The notes under the pieces: model-generated
Databases searched by the model: none
What the model saw: the letters and a program-made list of their open reading frames with translations, nothing else
What the model was told of the DNA's origin: nothing
From: CAVZCK01 sp963798805
GTDB taxonomy: Bacteria; Pseudomonadota; Alphaproteobacteria; Rhizobiales; Rhodomicrobiaceae
Direction: 5' to 3'
Length of the DNA stretch: 64,000 nt
Assembly (NCBI GenBank): GCA_963798805.1
Contig: CAWCVC010000010.1
Coordinates: forward strand, 496,001 to 560,000
Shown: positions 45,627 through 56,747 of the stretch, in pieces
Layout of the letters: the number at the start of each line of letters is the position of its first letter
How positions within the stretch are numbered: position 1 is the stretch's first letter
Made by a program: the position numbers and the translations under genes

Positions 45627-46969
45627 AGACCGCCCCGCCGGAGAGCGCGGTCTGCTCCTTCGGCGGCAGGAAGGGCTCCAGCGCTTCGAGCGTGCGGCCC
45701 AGAGCGCCGCTCAGTTCCTTCACCGTCGCCTCGGCCCGAGAGCGCATCAGATCGAGGCTTGCGGGATTGTCGAACAGCGCGCGCGCGGTCTGGATCAGGT
45801 CTTCCTGCGAGGTGACGAAGCGGCAGCCGCCTTCCTGCGCCAGAGCCTGATAGACCTCCGGGAAATTGTGCCAATGCGGCCCGGTAATGACGCCCGCGCC
45901 GAGCTTCACCGCCTCGATCGGATTCTGCCCGCCATGCGGCACCAGCGAGCCACCGATGAAGGCGAAGCGCGCAATCGAATAGAAGAGGCCCAACTCGCCG
46001 AGCGTGTCGGCCACATAGATGCCGGTTTCGGCTGTCGGCTGCGCGCCCTCCGAGCGCCGCGCACCGGCAAGCCCCTGCGCCTCTAGCATGTCGGCAATTT
46101 GGCCCCCGCGTTCCGGATGGCGCGGCACGATGATCGTCAACAGCCCGGGATAGGACGGCGCCAGCGTCTTGTGGGCCTCTGTGATGATCTCGTCCTCGCC
46201 GGGATGGGTGCTGGCGGCAAGGAGGACTGACCGGCCATTAAGCGCATCTCTCAGCCGCGCCAGCTCGACCGGATCGATCGGCGGCGGTGGCGAGTTCGAA
46301 CTTCAGATTGCCCGCCGAGATCACCTTGCGGGCACCGAGCTTCACCAGCCGCTTGGCGAGCGCATCGCTCTGCGCCAGCACTACGGCGAAACGCGAAAAG
46401 ATCGGACGGCTGAGCCCTCTGAGTTTCAGCCAGCGCTTGAACGAGCGCTCGGAAATCCGCGCGTTCAGCAGAAACAGCGGAATCCGGCGGTGGTCGGCGT
46501 CCATGATCAGATTGGGCCAAATCTCCGACTCGATGAACAGCGCCATGCTCGGGCGCCAATGGTCAAGAAAGCGCCGCACGAAAGCCGGCGTGTCGAGCGG
46601 AATGAACTGGTGCATTGCGCCCTTCGGCAGACGGGCAGCGGCGATGCGCGCTGATGTGACCGTCACGGTCGTCAGCAGGATGCCCAGATCGGGCCGCTCC
46701 CGGCGCAGCGCGTCGATCAGCGGCAGCACGACATTGGTCTCGCCCACGCTCGCAGCATGGAACCAGAGCAATTTGCCCGCAGGCCGCGGCAGGCTGGCTA
46801 TGCCCATGCGCTCGTTCAGGCGCTCCAGCACCTCCTTGCCGCGCTGGCTGCGGCGGCGCAGGAACGGGCGCGCGATCGGTCGTACCACCCGGCTGATCGC
46901 CCGATAGACGCGAAAGCTGAAGCCCGGCGCCACGCCTCCCCCGGCGCTCACCGGCAGCGTTTCGGCCAT
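45616..46969 (-). pseudogene. kdtA: 3-deoxy-D-manno-octulosonic acid transferase (KdtA/WaaA), frame broken by one extra base
   Basis: Kdo transferase for the lipid A inner core. The first frame carries the N-terminal half (LWFHAASVGETNVVLPL, ESEIWPNL, VISAGNLKF). The second carries the C-terminal half (VPRHPERGGQIADM, FIGGSLVPHGGQNPIEA). They meet at GAACTC on the coding strand (plus 46292-46297). Deleting one A gives LKFDSPPPPIDPVEL and an intact chain of about 444-450 residues. Start candidates are ATG at 46969 or GTG at 46951. There is no stop between it and the upstream acyltransferase frame. The gene is expected to be essential, so the break is probably an artefact. Confidence 0.85.
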
Positions 46970-47653
46970 GTCACGACCGACCAACTCATAGGCACGGCGC
47001 GTCGCGGCATTGAGACTGTCCTCGACGGCACGCCGGGCTGCTTCCATCTCGGCTTCGCTCGCATGGGTGGGAACCTCGATCTTGCGGCCTGAGACGAAGG
47101 CGAGCCTGGAGAACGGCAGGTTGATGGTGAAGCGGCTCCAGGTATTCAGCGTCAGGAAGCGGCTGGTTGCCGCCGCCATGGGAACGATCGGACGGCCGGA
47201 CAGTCGCGCCAGAGTGACAATCCCAATTCCGGCATGACGCGCAGGCCCTGGCGGGATGTCGGCGGTCATGCTGAGCATCTTTCCCTCTTGGAGGGTCCTG
47301 ATCCCGGCTCGCAGCGCATTGGCGCCTCCCCGATCCTTGCGCCGCCGGCCAGCGCCCGCGCCGCGAACCAAACCAAGGCCGAAATGCTGCAGAAGACGGC
47401 CGACAATCTCTGCGTCGCCATGCCGGGCGACCATGCAATCGACCTTGAACGTCTTCGGCACGAGCGGCGGGACCATGAGAAACTGTCCGTGCCACATCGC
47501 GGTGATAAAGGGCATCTCGAAGAGCAACCGCTGCTCAAGGTCTGCTGGCTCACGGATGACGCGCGATGTGCGGGCTACCAGCCTGATATAGGCGGCCGCG
47601 AGCCACCCGGCCGCCGATAAGAATGTCTCCGAGCGCGTCAAACGCTTCAGCAT
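46970..47653 (-). CDS. DUF374 lysophospholipid acyltransferase-like protein (reads into kdtA)
   Basis: The domain covers about 228 residues, from MLKRLTRSETFLSAAGWLAA to AYELVGRD. It shows the MWHGQ motif, ARHGDAEIVGRLLQHFGLG and a TADIPPGPA acceptor motif of the DUF374/LPLAT family. These proteins are often linked to kdtA-lpxK and thought to act in lipid A or phospholipid acylation. The frame has no stop codon: it runs in phase into kdtA, giving an apparent fusion. The start at 47653 has GGGACGG upstream; ATG 47668 is an alternative. Confidence 0.78.
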
Positions 47654-47825
47654 CAAGCCGTCCCTCATCGCGGCGCGTTTTCCGCTCCGCCTCTGCCTCG
47701 CGCCACCGCCGGACACTCTCTCAAGCACCTTCGTGAAAACCGAAATCCAGGGCTCCCGAAAGGCCGTGCACGCATGAATACGCTCAAACCATGGCCGATT
47801 CAGGATGAACCGGCCGTGGTCATGG

Positions 47826-48074
47826 CTACTGCTTCTCTTCGCTCGGATCGAGCAGCCGATGCATATGGACGATGAAATAGCGCATCAAGGCGTTATCGAC
47901 CGTCCGCTGCGCCGCCGCCTTCCAGGCGTCGTAGGCTTGTTTATAATTCGGATAGATGCCCACGATGTCGAGCTTGTCGACATCCTTGAATTCAACGACC
48001 TCCAGGCTCTTCAGTTCGCCCCCGAAAACGAGATGCAGAAGCTGTTTGGGCGCCGTTTCCCTGCCGGTGGTCAT
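47826..48074 (-). CDS. DUF4170-family protein
   Basis: An 82-residue protein with the family pattern HLVFGGELKSLEVVEFKDVDKLDIVGIYPNY (abridged: HLVFGGEL, then DIVGIYPNY), AWKAAAQRTVDNA and YFIVHMHRLLDP. Function unknown. It sits between the inositol-monophosphatase-like gene and the acyltransferase-kdtA-lpxK genes, a common arrangement in this order, so a link with lipid A or envelope synthesis is plausible. Confidence 0.85.
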   Translation of the reverse strand: MTTGRETAPKQLLHLVFGGELKSLEVVEFKDVDKLDIVGIYPNYKQAYDAWKAAAQRTVDNALMRYFIVHMHRLLDPSEEKQ

Positions 48075-48093
48075 GCCGCAACGGACCTGATGA

Positions 48094-48900
48094 TCAAATG
48101 TGCCTTGCGACGACCGGCCTCGTGCGTTCGATCAGGAGATCATGCAGCGCCGGGCTGGCCGCTACCAAGCCTTCCATACGCGGTGTGGGTTGATTGAAGC
48201 TGAACGCCGAACCCGCCGCATCTGTGACTTTTCCACCAGCTTCCTGCACCAAAAGCACCGCCGCTGCAAGATCCCATTCGGATTTGGCCGACAGCGCCAG
48301 CGTCCCGTCGGCTCTGCCGGCCGCGATCAGGGCAAGCCGGTAGGCGATGGAATTGACCCAGACACGGTCGATGCGCGGCCATGGCTCGGTCCACACTTTG
48401 TGCTTGAAGAAGCCTTTCGTGACAATCAGGCAGCTGCCTTCGATCTCACTACGCTGCCTCACGGCCACCTGCGCACGGTTGAGGAAAGCGCCGGCGCCGC
48501 GCCTGGCGGTGAACATCTCGTCGGTCGCCGGATTGTAGACGACGCCGATCCGGGGCTGCCCGTCCTCGACAAGGGCGGCCGCGACGGTCCATTCGGGAAG
48601 CCCGGCGAGGAAGGCGCGCGTTCCGTCGATCGGATCGACGATCCAGACCCGCTCGGCTTCGAGGCGACGCGGACTGTCCGCCGTTTCCTCCGAAAGCCAG
48701 CCATAGGAGGGGCGCGGCCCTGTCAGACGCTCATGAAGCAGCCGGTCGACGGCGAGATCCGCTTCGCTGACCGGCGTATTGTCCGCCTTGTGCGTGCCCT
48801 TGAGACCACGGCCGAAAAAGCTCATCGCCAGCGTGCCCGCTTCGCGCACGGCGCTCGTCAATAAGGTCTCGTCTTCGAAAATCTGGTCACGATCCAGCAC
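48094..48900 (-). CDS. Inositol monophosphatase-family protein (CysQ-like)
   Basis: Mg-dependent phosphatase of 268 residues. The metal site is complete: WLSEETAD with the first Glu, WIVDPIDGTRAF, and the C-terminal SEWDLAAAVLLVQEAGG. Family members hydrolyse 3'(2'),5'-bisphosphate nucleotides (CysQ) or inositol phosphates; the sequence alone does not separate them. It ends 20 bp before the DUF4170 gene on the same strand. Confidence 0.9.
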   Translation of the reverse strand: MLDRDQIFEDETLLTSAVREAGTLAMSFFGRGLKGTHKADNTPVSEADLAVDRLLHERLTGPRPSYGWLSEETADSPRRLEAERVWIVDPIDGTRAFLAGLPEWTVAAALVEDGQPRIGVVYNPATDEMFTARRGAGAFLNRAQVAVRQRSEIEGSCLIVTKGFFKHKVWTEPWPRIDRVWVNSIAYRLALIAAGRADGTLALSAKSEWDLAAAVLLVQEAGGKVTDAAGSAFSFNQPTPRMEGLVAASPALHDLLIERTRPVVARHI

Positions 48901-48950
48901 GTTTGGGGGCCAGCTTAGGTCGACCGGAGCCGGTCGCAGGGTGTCCGCAT

Positions 48951-49892
48951 CTAAAACGCCATATCGGCAAGCAGGGCGAGAAAGACAAGAGCACCGAAAT
49001 CACGATTGGAGCGGAACCGCACCAGGCAATTTGCCGCGTTGTCGACCTCGAGCGTGACGACCTGCCAGACGAGTTGCAAGGCGGCCAGGGCGAGGCCGAT
49101 GAAAAACGGCCCGCCCGCGCCGGCTTTCCAGCCCGCCAGGGCAAGCAGGACGATGGCAAGGCCGTAAAAAAGCGTCAGCCAGGGCCGCGTAGCGGGGCCG
49201 AATTTCAGCGCCGTCGATTTCAGCCCGAGCAGCGCATCGTCGTCCTTGTCCTGATGGGCGTAGATAGTGTCGTAGCCGATGGTCCAGGCGATGGCGGCGG
49301 CGTAGAGCAGGAGGGCGGGCGGATCGAGCCGCGCGAAGACCTCGGCCCAGCCCATCAGCGCGCCCCAGGAAAAGGCGAGGCCCAGCACGATCTGTGGCCA
49401 ATAGGTGATCCGCTTCATGAAAGGGTAGAGCGCGACGATGCCGAGCGAGCCGACGCCGAGCAGAATCGCGAATGGATTGAATTGCAGGAGCACGGCAAGG
49501 CCGACGAAGCAGAGCGCAACCATGAAAATCGCGGCGGCGGTAACGCTGACCTGTCCGCTCGGGATCGGGCGCGAGCGCGTACGGGCAACCTGGGCGTCGT
49601 AATTGCGGTCGGCGATGTCATTGTAGATGCAGCCCGCGCCGCGCATCACGATGGCGCCGATGCCGAACAGAACCAGCAGCCAGAAGCTGGGCGCCCCCGG
49701 CCCGGCTGCGATCCAGGCGAGCGCCGCCGACCACCAGCAAGGCCATAGCAGCAGCCAGGTGCCGATCGGCCGGTCGGCCCGCATCAAGCGCAGATAGGGC
49801 CGCGCGGCGGCCGGCGCGTAGCGGTCCACCCAATTGTCCGGCGGCGCGTCGCTGACCTGCAGATGGTCGGGCCTTGCTTCAGGGGCGGGCAT
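48951..49892 (-). CDS. ubiA: 4-hydroxybenzoate polyprenyltransferase UbiA
   Basis: Membrane prenyltransferase of ubiquinone synthesis, 313 residues with about eight to nine helices. The two Asp-rich prenyl-pyrophosphate motifs are intact: YNDIADRNYD and YAHQDKDDDALLG. It is divergent from rsmE, an arrangement common in Hyphomicrobiales. Confidence 0.94.
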   Translation of the reverse strand: MPAPEARPDHLQVSDAPPDNWVDRYAPAAARPYLRLMRADRPIGTWLLLWPCWWSAALAWIAAGPGAPSFWLLVLFGIGAIVMRGAGCIYNDIADRNYDAQVARTRSRPIPSGQVSVTAAAIFMVALCFVGLAVLLQFNPFAILLGVGSLGIVALYPFMKRITYWPQIVLGLAFSWGALMGWAEVFARLDPPALLLYAAAIAWTIGYDTIYAHQDKDDDALLGLKSTALKFGPATRPWLTLFYGLAIVLLALAGWKAGAGGPFFIGLALAALQLVWQVVTLEVDNAANCLVRFRSNRDFGALVFLALLADMAF

Positions 49893-50015
49893 CGAATTCG
49901 TCTCTCAGATTGCAGGCGTGCGCAGTCCAACGCGATGGAGACTTGCGATGAAGCGCAGCTCAGCTTTATCTGCGCAGTTATGGCGAGGAAAGCAAATCCG
50001 GAAAGTGGCGGTGGG

Positions 50016-50748
50016 ATGCCGCGCAGCTCCTTGCGGCTTTATATGGAGACCGCGCTTACGCCGGGCGCCGTGATCGAAATCTACGCCGGCGCAGGCGAAT
50101 TATCTTGGCAACGTCATGCGGCTGCGTCTCGGCGATGCGGTTCTTGTCTTCAACGGCCGCGACGGAGAATGGCTTGCCGAGATCACCGGGCAGAAGAAAA
50201 GTGCCTCGACGCTGACCGCGCGCGAGATGCTGCGGAGCCAGACCGGCGGACCGGACGTGCATTACCTCTTCGCGCCGCTGAAGATGGCCCGACTCGACTA
50301 CATGGTGCAGAAGGCGACGGAAATGGGTGCCGCCGCCTTGCGTCCGGTGATCACGCGGCGCACCATCGCCGGGCGCGTCAAGCTGGAACGGATGCGCGCC
50401 AACGCCATCGAGGCCGCCGAGCAATGCGGCGTATTGCGGGTGCCGGAGATTCACGAGCCGCAAAAGCTCGACGCGATCCTCGGTGACTGGCCGGTAGAGC
50501 GTGCCTTGATCTTCGCGGATGAATCCGCGCCGCTCGCCTCGCCACTGAAAGCCCTCGCGCAAGTCCCGCAAGGGCCGGCGGCCTTGCTCATCGGTCCCGA
50601 AGGCGGGTTCGATGAGGAGGAGCGCGCGACACTGAGGCGCTTGCCCTTCGTGCATCCGATCTCGCTCGGCCCGCGCGTGATGCGCGCCGATACGGCCGCG
50701 GTCGCCGCGCTCGCCCTGGTCAATGCGGTGCTGGGCGATTGGCGGTGA
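50016..50748 (+). pseudogene. rsmE: 16S rRNA (uracil(1498)-N(3))-methyltransferase RsmE, frame broken by one extra base
   Basis: SPOUT methyltransferase of m3U1498. The first frame from 50016 gives MPRSSLRLYMETALTPGAVI. The main frame resumes with QANYLGNVMRLRLGD and continues to the knot (LIGPEGGFDEEE, SLGPRVMRADTA) and the stop at 50748. GAAATC at 50076-50081 lies at the break. Removing one A makes GAATC and gives VIESTPAQANYLGN and a normal 243-residue protein. The last 29 bases overlap the convergent P1 peptidase gene. Confidence 0.87.
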
Positions 50749-51775
50749 AGGCTTCGGGGAAGGCGTCGCGGTATGCGGGTACATCCGATGCGCCCGGAAT
50801 GCCGCCGGCCTTGTAGACGCCCCGCGCGACCGCCCTGGCAAGCGTATTTGCGGCGCGTGCTCCGAGTTCGGCGAGATCGAAAACGGGATCCGTGAGCCGC
50901 ATTTCGCCGACGGAGAGCGCGAAGACAATATCGCCGTCGAGGGGCGTGTGCACCGGGACGATCGAACGCGCCAGCCCAGTCTGCGCCATGATCGCCAGCC
51001 GCTTCAACTCGGCCTTGGTCAACGCCGCATTGGTCGCCACGACGGCGAGCGTGGTGTTCTGGATGGGGCCGCTTTTCAAAATCGGCGTCTGCGCCGCCTC
51101 GTCGAATGAGGACGGCAGACCGAGGCCGCCAAACTCTGCGCCGATCTCCCACGGGGCGGCCCAGAAATGCGGCCCCGCTCCGACCGTCACCGAGCCGGCG
51201 GCGTTGACGGCCGCGAGAACCCCGATGCCGAGCCCGTCGTCGCGCATCAACGAGGCGCTTCCCAAGCCGCCCATCATGCGCTGGCCCGACTTCGCCCAGG
51301 CAACCGTGCCGCCGAAGCCGGCGCCGGCCGTGCCCAAGGCAACATCGGCAGACGCCTTTGCCGCCGCCTCATAGGCCATGTCCCGATAGGGGGCATGGCG
51401 GCCCCATTCCTTGTCCCCGCCATTGAGCAGATCGAACAGGATCGCCTGCGGCACGATCGGCACCCGCACCGGCCCGACCGCGAAGCCGACGCCCTTTTCA
51501 CGCAAATAGCTCTGCACCCCCGTCGCCCCATCGAGGCCGAACGCGGAGCCGCCCGATAGCACCAGCGCGTGAAGCTCGTTGACGATGCCCGTATCGGCCA
51601 TGGTCTCGGTCTCGCGCGTCCCCGGACCGCCGCCGCGAATGTCGGCCGCGCCTCGCACCGGCCGGTGCGGCAGAATCACGGTCACGCCCGAGCGCAGCCT
51701 GACGTCATCGGCCTGGCCCACGGAAAGACCCGCAATGTCGGTGATGAGATTCTTCGGTCCTGGATGCCAGCTCAT
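50720..51775 (-). CDS. P1-family peptidase (DmpA-like aminopeptidase)
   Basis: A 351-residue N-terminal-nucleophile hydrolase of the DmpA/BapA type. It shows the N-terminal TDIAGLSVGQADD, RGGGPGTRETE and LSGGSAFGLDGATGV. The likely autocleavage and nucleophile region is in IQNTTLAVVATNA. Members are aminopeptidases or beta-peptidyl hydrolases that self-process into two chains. No signal peptide is visible. Confidence 0.88.
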   Translation of the reverse strand: MSWHPGPKNLITDIAGLSVGQADDVRLRSGVTVILPHRPVRGAADIRGGGPGTRETETMADTGIVNELHALVLSGGSAFGLDGATGVQSYLREKGVGFAVGPVRVPIVPQAILFDLLNGGDKEWGRHAPYRDMAYEAAAKASADVALGTAGAGFGGTVAWAKSGQRMMGGLGSASLMRDDGLGIGVLAAVNAAGSVTVGAGPHFWAAPWEIGAEFGGLGLPSSFDEAAQTPILKSGPIQNTTLAVVATNAALTKAELKRLAIMAQTGLARSIVPVHTPLDGDIVFALSVGEMRLTDPVFDLAELGARAANTLARAVARGVYKAGGIPGASDVPAYRDAFPEAFTANRPAPH

Positions 51776-51801
51776 GATGCGGTGCCTTCAGCCATGCCTC
51801 C

Positions 51802-51832
51802 AAAAGAAGAAGCCCGCGCGAACCGGCGGGCT
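51802..51832 (-). terminator. Rho-independent terminator for minus-strand transcripts
   Basis: AGCCCGC-(8 bases)-GCGGGCT hairpin, read on the minus strand and followed by the T-rich tract TCTTCTTTTG. It lies between the end of livK and the start of the P1 peptidase gene and would end the liv operon transcript. Confidence 0.65.
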
Positions 51833-51850
51833 CCCCCTCAGTCCAGCAGT

Positions 51851-51961
51851 CTAGAGCGGGATCAATTTAGATGGAAACACTTGAGCTCAGAGGCCCGCTC
51901 TCGATTCTTTGCTGGTCGCGATCGGACGGAAAACCCAATTCCACTTTTCCTGATCGCGCTC
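51851..51961. repeat. Palindromic intergenic repeat after livK
   Basis: Outer arms GAGCGGGATCA (51854-51864) and TGATCGCGCTC (51951-51961) pair with one mismatch. The interior GGTCGCGATCGGACGGAAAACC followed by CCACTTTTCCTGATCGCGCTC is a sequence type I recognise from dispersed intergenic repeats of Hyphomicrobiales. Confidence 0.6.
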
Positions 51962-51974
51962 CACCAGATCGAAA

Positions 51975-53072
51975 TCAGAGCTGCTCGTACTTGCCGTCCT
52001 TCCAGCGATAGACCGCATAGGGCGGCAGGGTCGGATCGCCCTTCTTGTCGAATTTGAACTTGCCGATCACCGTGCTGAACTCCGTCGAGTTCAGCACGTC
52101 GATGACCTTGGCGACATCGGTGGTCTTGGCCTTTTCCGAAGCCTGCTTCCAAACCTGGAACGCCGCATAGGTGTAGAGCACATAGCCTTCCGGCTCGGTG
52201 CCCTTGGCACGGAATTTCTTCACGATGTCGGCCGCGGCCGGATTCTTGCGCGGATCGGGAGAGAAGGTCATCAACGTGCCTTCACCGTCCTTGCCGGTGA
52301 TCTGCCAGTATTCCTGCGTCACCAACGCGTCACCGCCCATCAGGAGAGCCTTGAGGCCTTGAGCGCGCATCTGGCGGACGATCAGACCGGCTTCCGTGTG
52401 ATAGCCGCCGAGATAGACGAGATCGACCTTGGCCTGCTTCAGCTTGGAGACGAGGGCGGTATAGTCCTTCTCGCCGGCGGTAATCAACTCGTTGAGCGCT
52501 TCCTTCTTGCCGGCCTTGTTCATCGCCTTCCGGGTCTCGTCGGCAAGGCCCTTGCCATAAGTACTCTTGTCATCGACGACCGCGACGACCTTGTTCTTGA
52601 AATGATCGGCGATGTATTTGCCGGCGACGGAGCCCTGCTGATCGTCACGACCGCAAACGCGGAAGACGTTCGGGCCAGGGCGCTCATCGGTCAGCTTCGG
52701 ATTGGTCGAGGCCGGAGAGATCTGCAGCACGCCCTGATCCGAGTAGACGGCAGACGCGGGAATGGACGAGCCAGAGCAGAAATGCCCAGCGACGAACACC
52801 ACCTTCTCGCCCGCCAGCTTGTTGGCGACGGCCACGGCCTGTTTCGGGTCGCAGGCGTCGTCGCCGACTTCCAGCTTGAGCTGCTTGCCGAGCACGCCGC
52901 CCGAGGCGTTGAGATCGGCGACCGCGGCTTCGGCGCCAGCCTTCATCTGCGCGCCGAAAGTGGCATATTCGCCGGTCATCGGGCCGGCAACGGCGACGGG
53001 AATGTCTTGCGCCAGGGCGGGGGCCGAAAGGCCAAAGCCCAAAAGTGCGGCAGCTATCAAGTATTTTTTCAT
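51975..53072 (-). CDS. Branched-chain amino acid ABC transporter substrate-binding protein (LivK-like)
   Basis: Periplasmic type I binding protein of 365 residues with a clear Sec signal (MKKYLIAAALLGFGLSAPALA). The Leu/Ile/Val-binding family core is visible: VAGPMTGEYATFGAQMKAGA, the ligand segment HFCSGSSIPASAVY, and VVDDKSTYGKGLAD. It is the last gene of the liv cluster and is followed by a terminator. Ligand may be leucine-type amino acids or a related amide. Confidence 0.92.
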   Translation of the reverse strand: MKKYLIAAALLGFGLSAPALAQDIPVAVAGPMTGEYATFGAQMKAGAEAAVADLNASGGVLGKQLKLEVGDDACDPKQAVAVANKLAGEKVVFVAGHFCSGSSIPASAVYSDQGVLQISPASTNPKLTDERPGPNVFRVCGRDDQQGSVAGKYIADHFKNKVVAVVDDKSTYGKGLADETRKAMNKAGKKEALNELITAGEKDYTALVSKLKQAKVDLVYLGGYHTEAGLIVRQMRAQGLKALLMGGDALVTQEYWQITGKDGEGTLMTFSPDPRKNPAAADIVKKFRAKGTEPEGYVLYTYAAFQVWKQASEKAKTTDVAKVIDVLNSTEFSTVIGKFKFDKKGDPTLPPYAVYRWKDGKYEQL

Positions 53073-53168
53073 GAGCTGGTCCCTTTTAGTTGCCTTCTCT
53101 ATTTCAACTTTCTTGATATTCAGCGGACTTCAGTAGGTTGCCATCATTTGGGCGACACCAAGGCCGCC

Positions 53169-53540
53169 TTATCGCCGTCTCCATGTCAGCGGGCTGCTCC
53201 GCTCATAGATCCAGCCATATTGCGTCGTCATCTGGCGGGCGCGTTCCATCCGGTAGCCGAGGCTGGACGCGGCGATGAGCACAAGCGCATCGACGATATA
53301 ATAGTGGATGGACAGAAGCGACCCCTGCATCGCCCGCCAGCTTGCATAGGTCGCATCGAGAAACAGCCCCCAATGCAGGAAGCGCACCGCCGCAGCAAGC
53401 AAAAGCGTATAGACGATCAGCCGCCCGTAGGATTTCCAGGAGCGCGCCAGCGCCCGGCCGGTCAGGAAGGCGGCACCCCCACCGAGAACGACCGTGATGA
53501 TGAAAAACGCGGCGTAAGATTTCTCGACGATAAAGTCCAT
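53169..53540 (-). CDS. DUF6867-family small membrane protein
   Basis: A 123-residue protein with three hydrophobic helices (about 10-30, 41-60 and 80-93) and a polar C-terminus with ERARQMTTQYGWIYE. It lies inside the liv operon between livF and livK, the usual place for this family, and may assist that transporter. No function is established. Confidence 0.8.
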   Translation of the reverse strand: MDFIVEKSYAAFFIITVVLGGGAAFLTGRALARSWKSYGRLIVYTLLLAAAVRFLHWGLFLDATYASWRAMQGSLLSIHYYIVDALVLIAASSLGYRMERARQMTTQYGWIYERSSPLTWRRR

Positions 53541-53563
53541 TGCACCGCCACCCTGCGCTCTGC

Positions 53564-54282
<719 letters not shown>

Positions 54283-54286
<4 letters not shown>

Positions 54287-55124
54287 GGGCCGACCTCCGC
54301 TTCCGCCTGTTCGACCTCTTCTTCCGCGACGCCGAGATAGGCAGCGATCACGGCCGGGTCGTTGCGCACGAATTCGGGCGTGCCGTCGGAGATCTTGCGG
54401 CCATAGTCGAGCACGATGATGTGGTCGGAGATGCCCATCACGACGCCCATATCGTGCTCGATGAGCAGGACGGAGATGCCGTGCTCCTCCTTGATCCAGA
54501 TCAGCGTCTCGTTGAGCTCGGCCGACTCGCGCATGTTGAGGCCGGCGGCCGGCTCGTCGAGGCAGAGCAGCACCGGGCCCGTGCACATGGCGCGCGCGAT
54601 CTCCAGCCGGCGCTGAGCACCGTAAGGCAGGTCGGCCGCGGCATCGTCGGCGCGGTCGATGAGGTTCATCTTTTCCAGCCAATAGACGGCAAGCTCTACG
54701 GCCTCGGCCTCCGCGTTCTTGTAGCGGTCGAGGCCGAGCAGCCCGGCGATGGAAAAGAACGAGGCGCGGCGCAGCTGCTCATGCTGGGCGACAAGCAGAT
54801 TTTCGAGCGCCGTCATGCCGGCGAACAGCCGGATGTTCTGGAAAGTGCGAGCCACGCCTGCCTGGACTGAGATTTCGTGGTCCGGCATCCGCTCGAGCAG
54901 AAACGGCTCATCGAGGCCCGGCCGATGCAGGGCGATCATGCCTTCAGTCGGCTTGTAGAAGCCGGTGATGCAGTTGAAGACGGTCGTCTTGCCGGCACCG
55001 TTCGGACCGATGATCGCAGTGATCTCGCCGCGGTGCGCCGTGAACGACAGGTCGTCAATAGCAACGAGCCCCCCAAATCGCATGGTCAGATGGTCGACCT
55101 GAAGGATGGGCTCGCGGCTTTGCA

Positions 55125-55128
<4 letters not shown>
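54283..55128 (-). CDS. livG: Branched-chain amino acid ABC transporter ATPase LivG
   Basis: A 281-residue ABC ATPase. Walker A is IGPNGAGKTTVFN, the LivG-specific early VARTFQNIRLF segment is present, the signature region reads LPYGAQRRLEIARAM, and Walker B is LLCLDEPAAGLN. An acidic tail of about 15 residues (EEEVEQAEAEVG) follows the standard end. The start overlaps the livM stop. Confidence 0.95.
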
Positions 55129-56744
<1,616 letters not shown>

Positions 56745-56747
56745 GCC

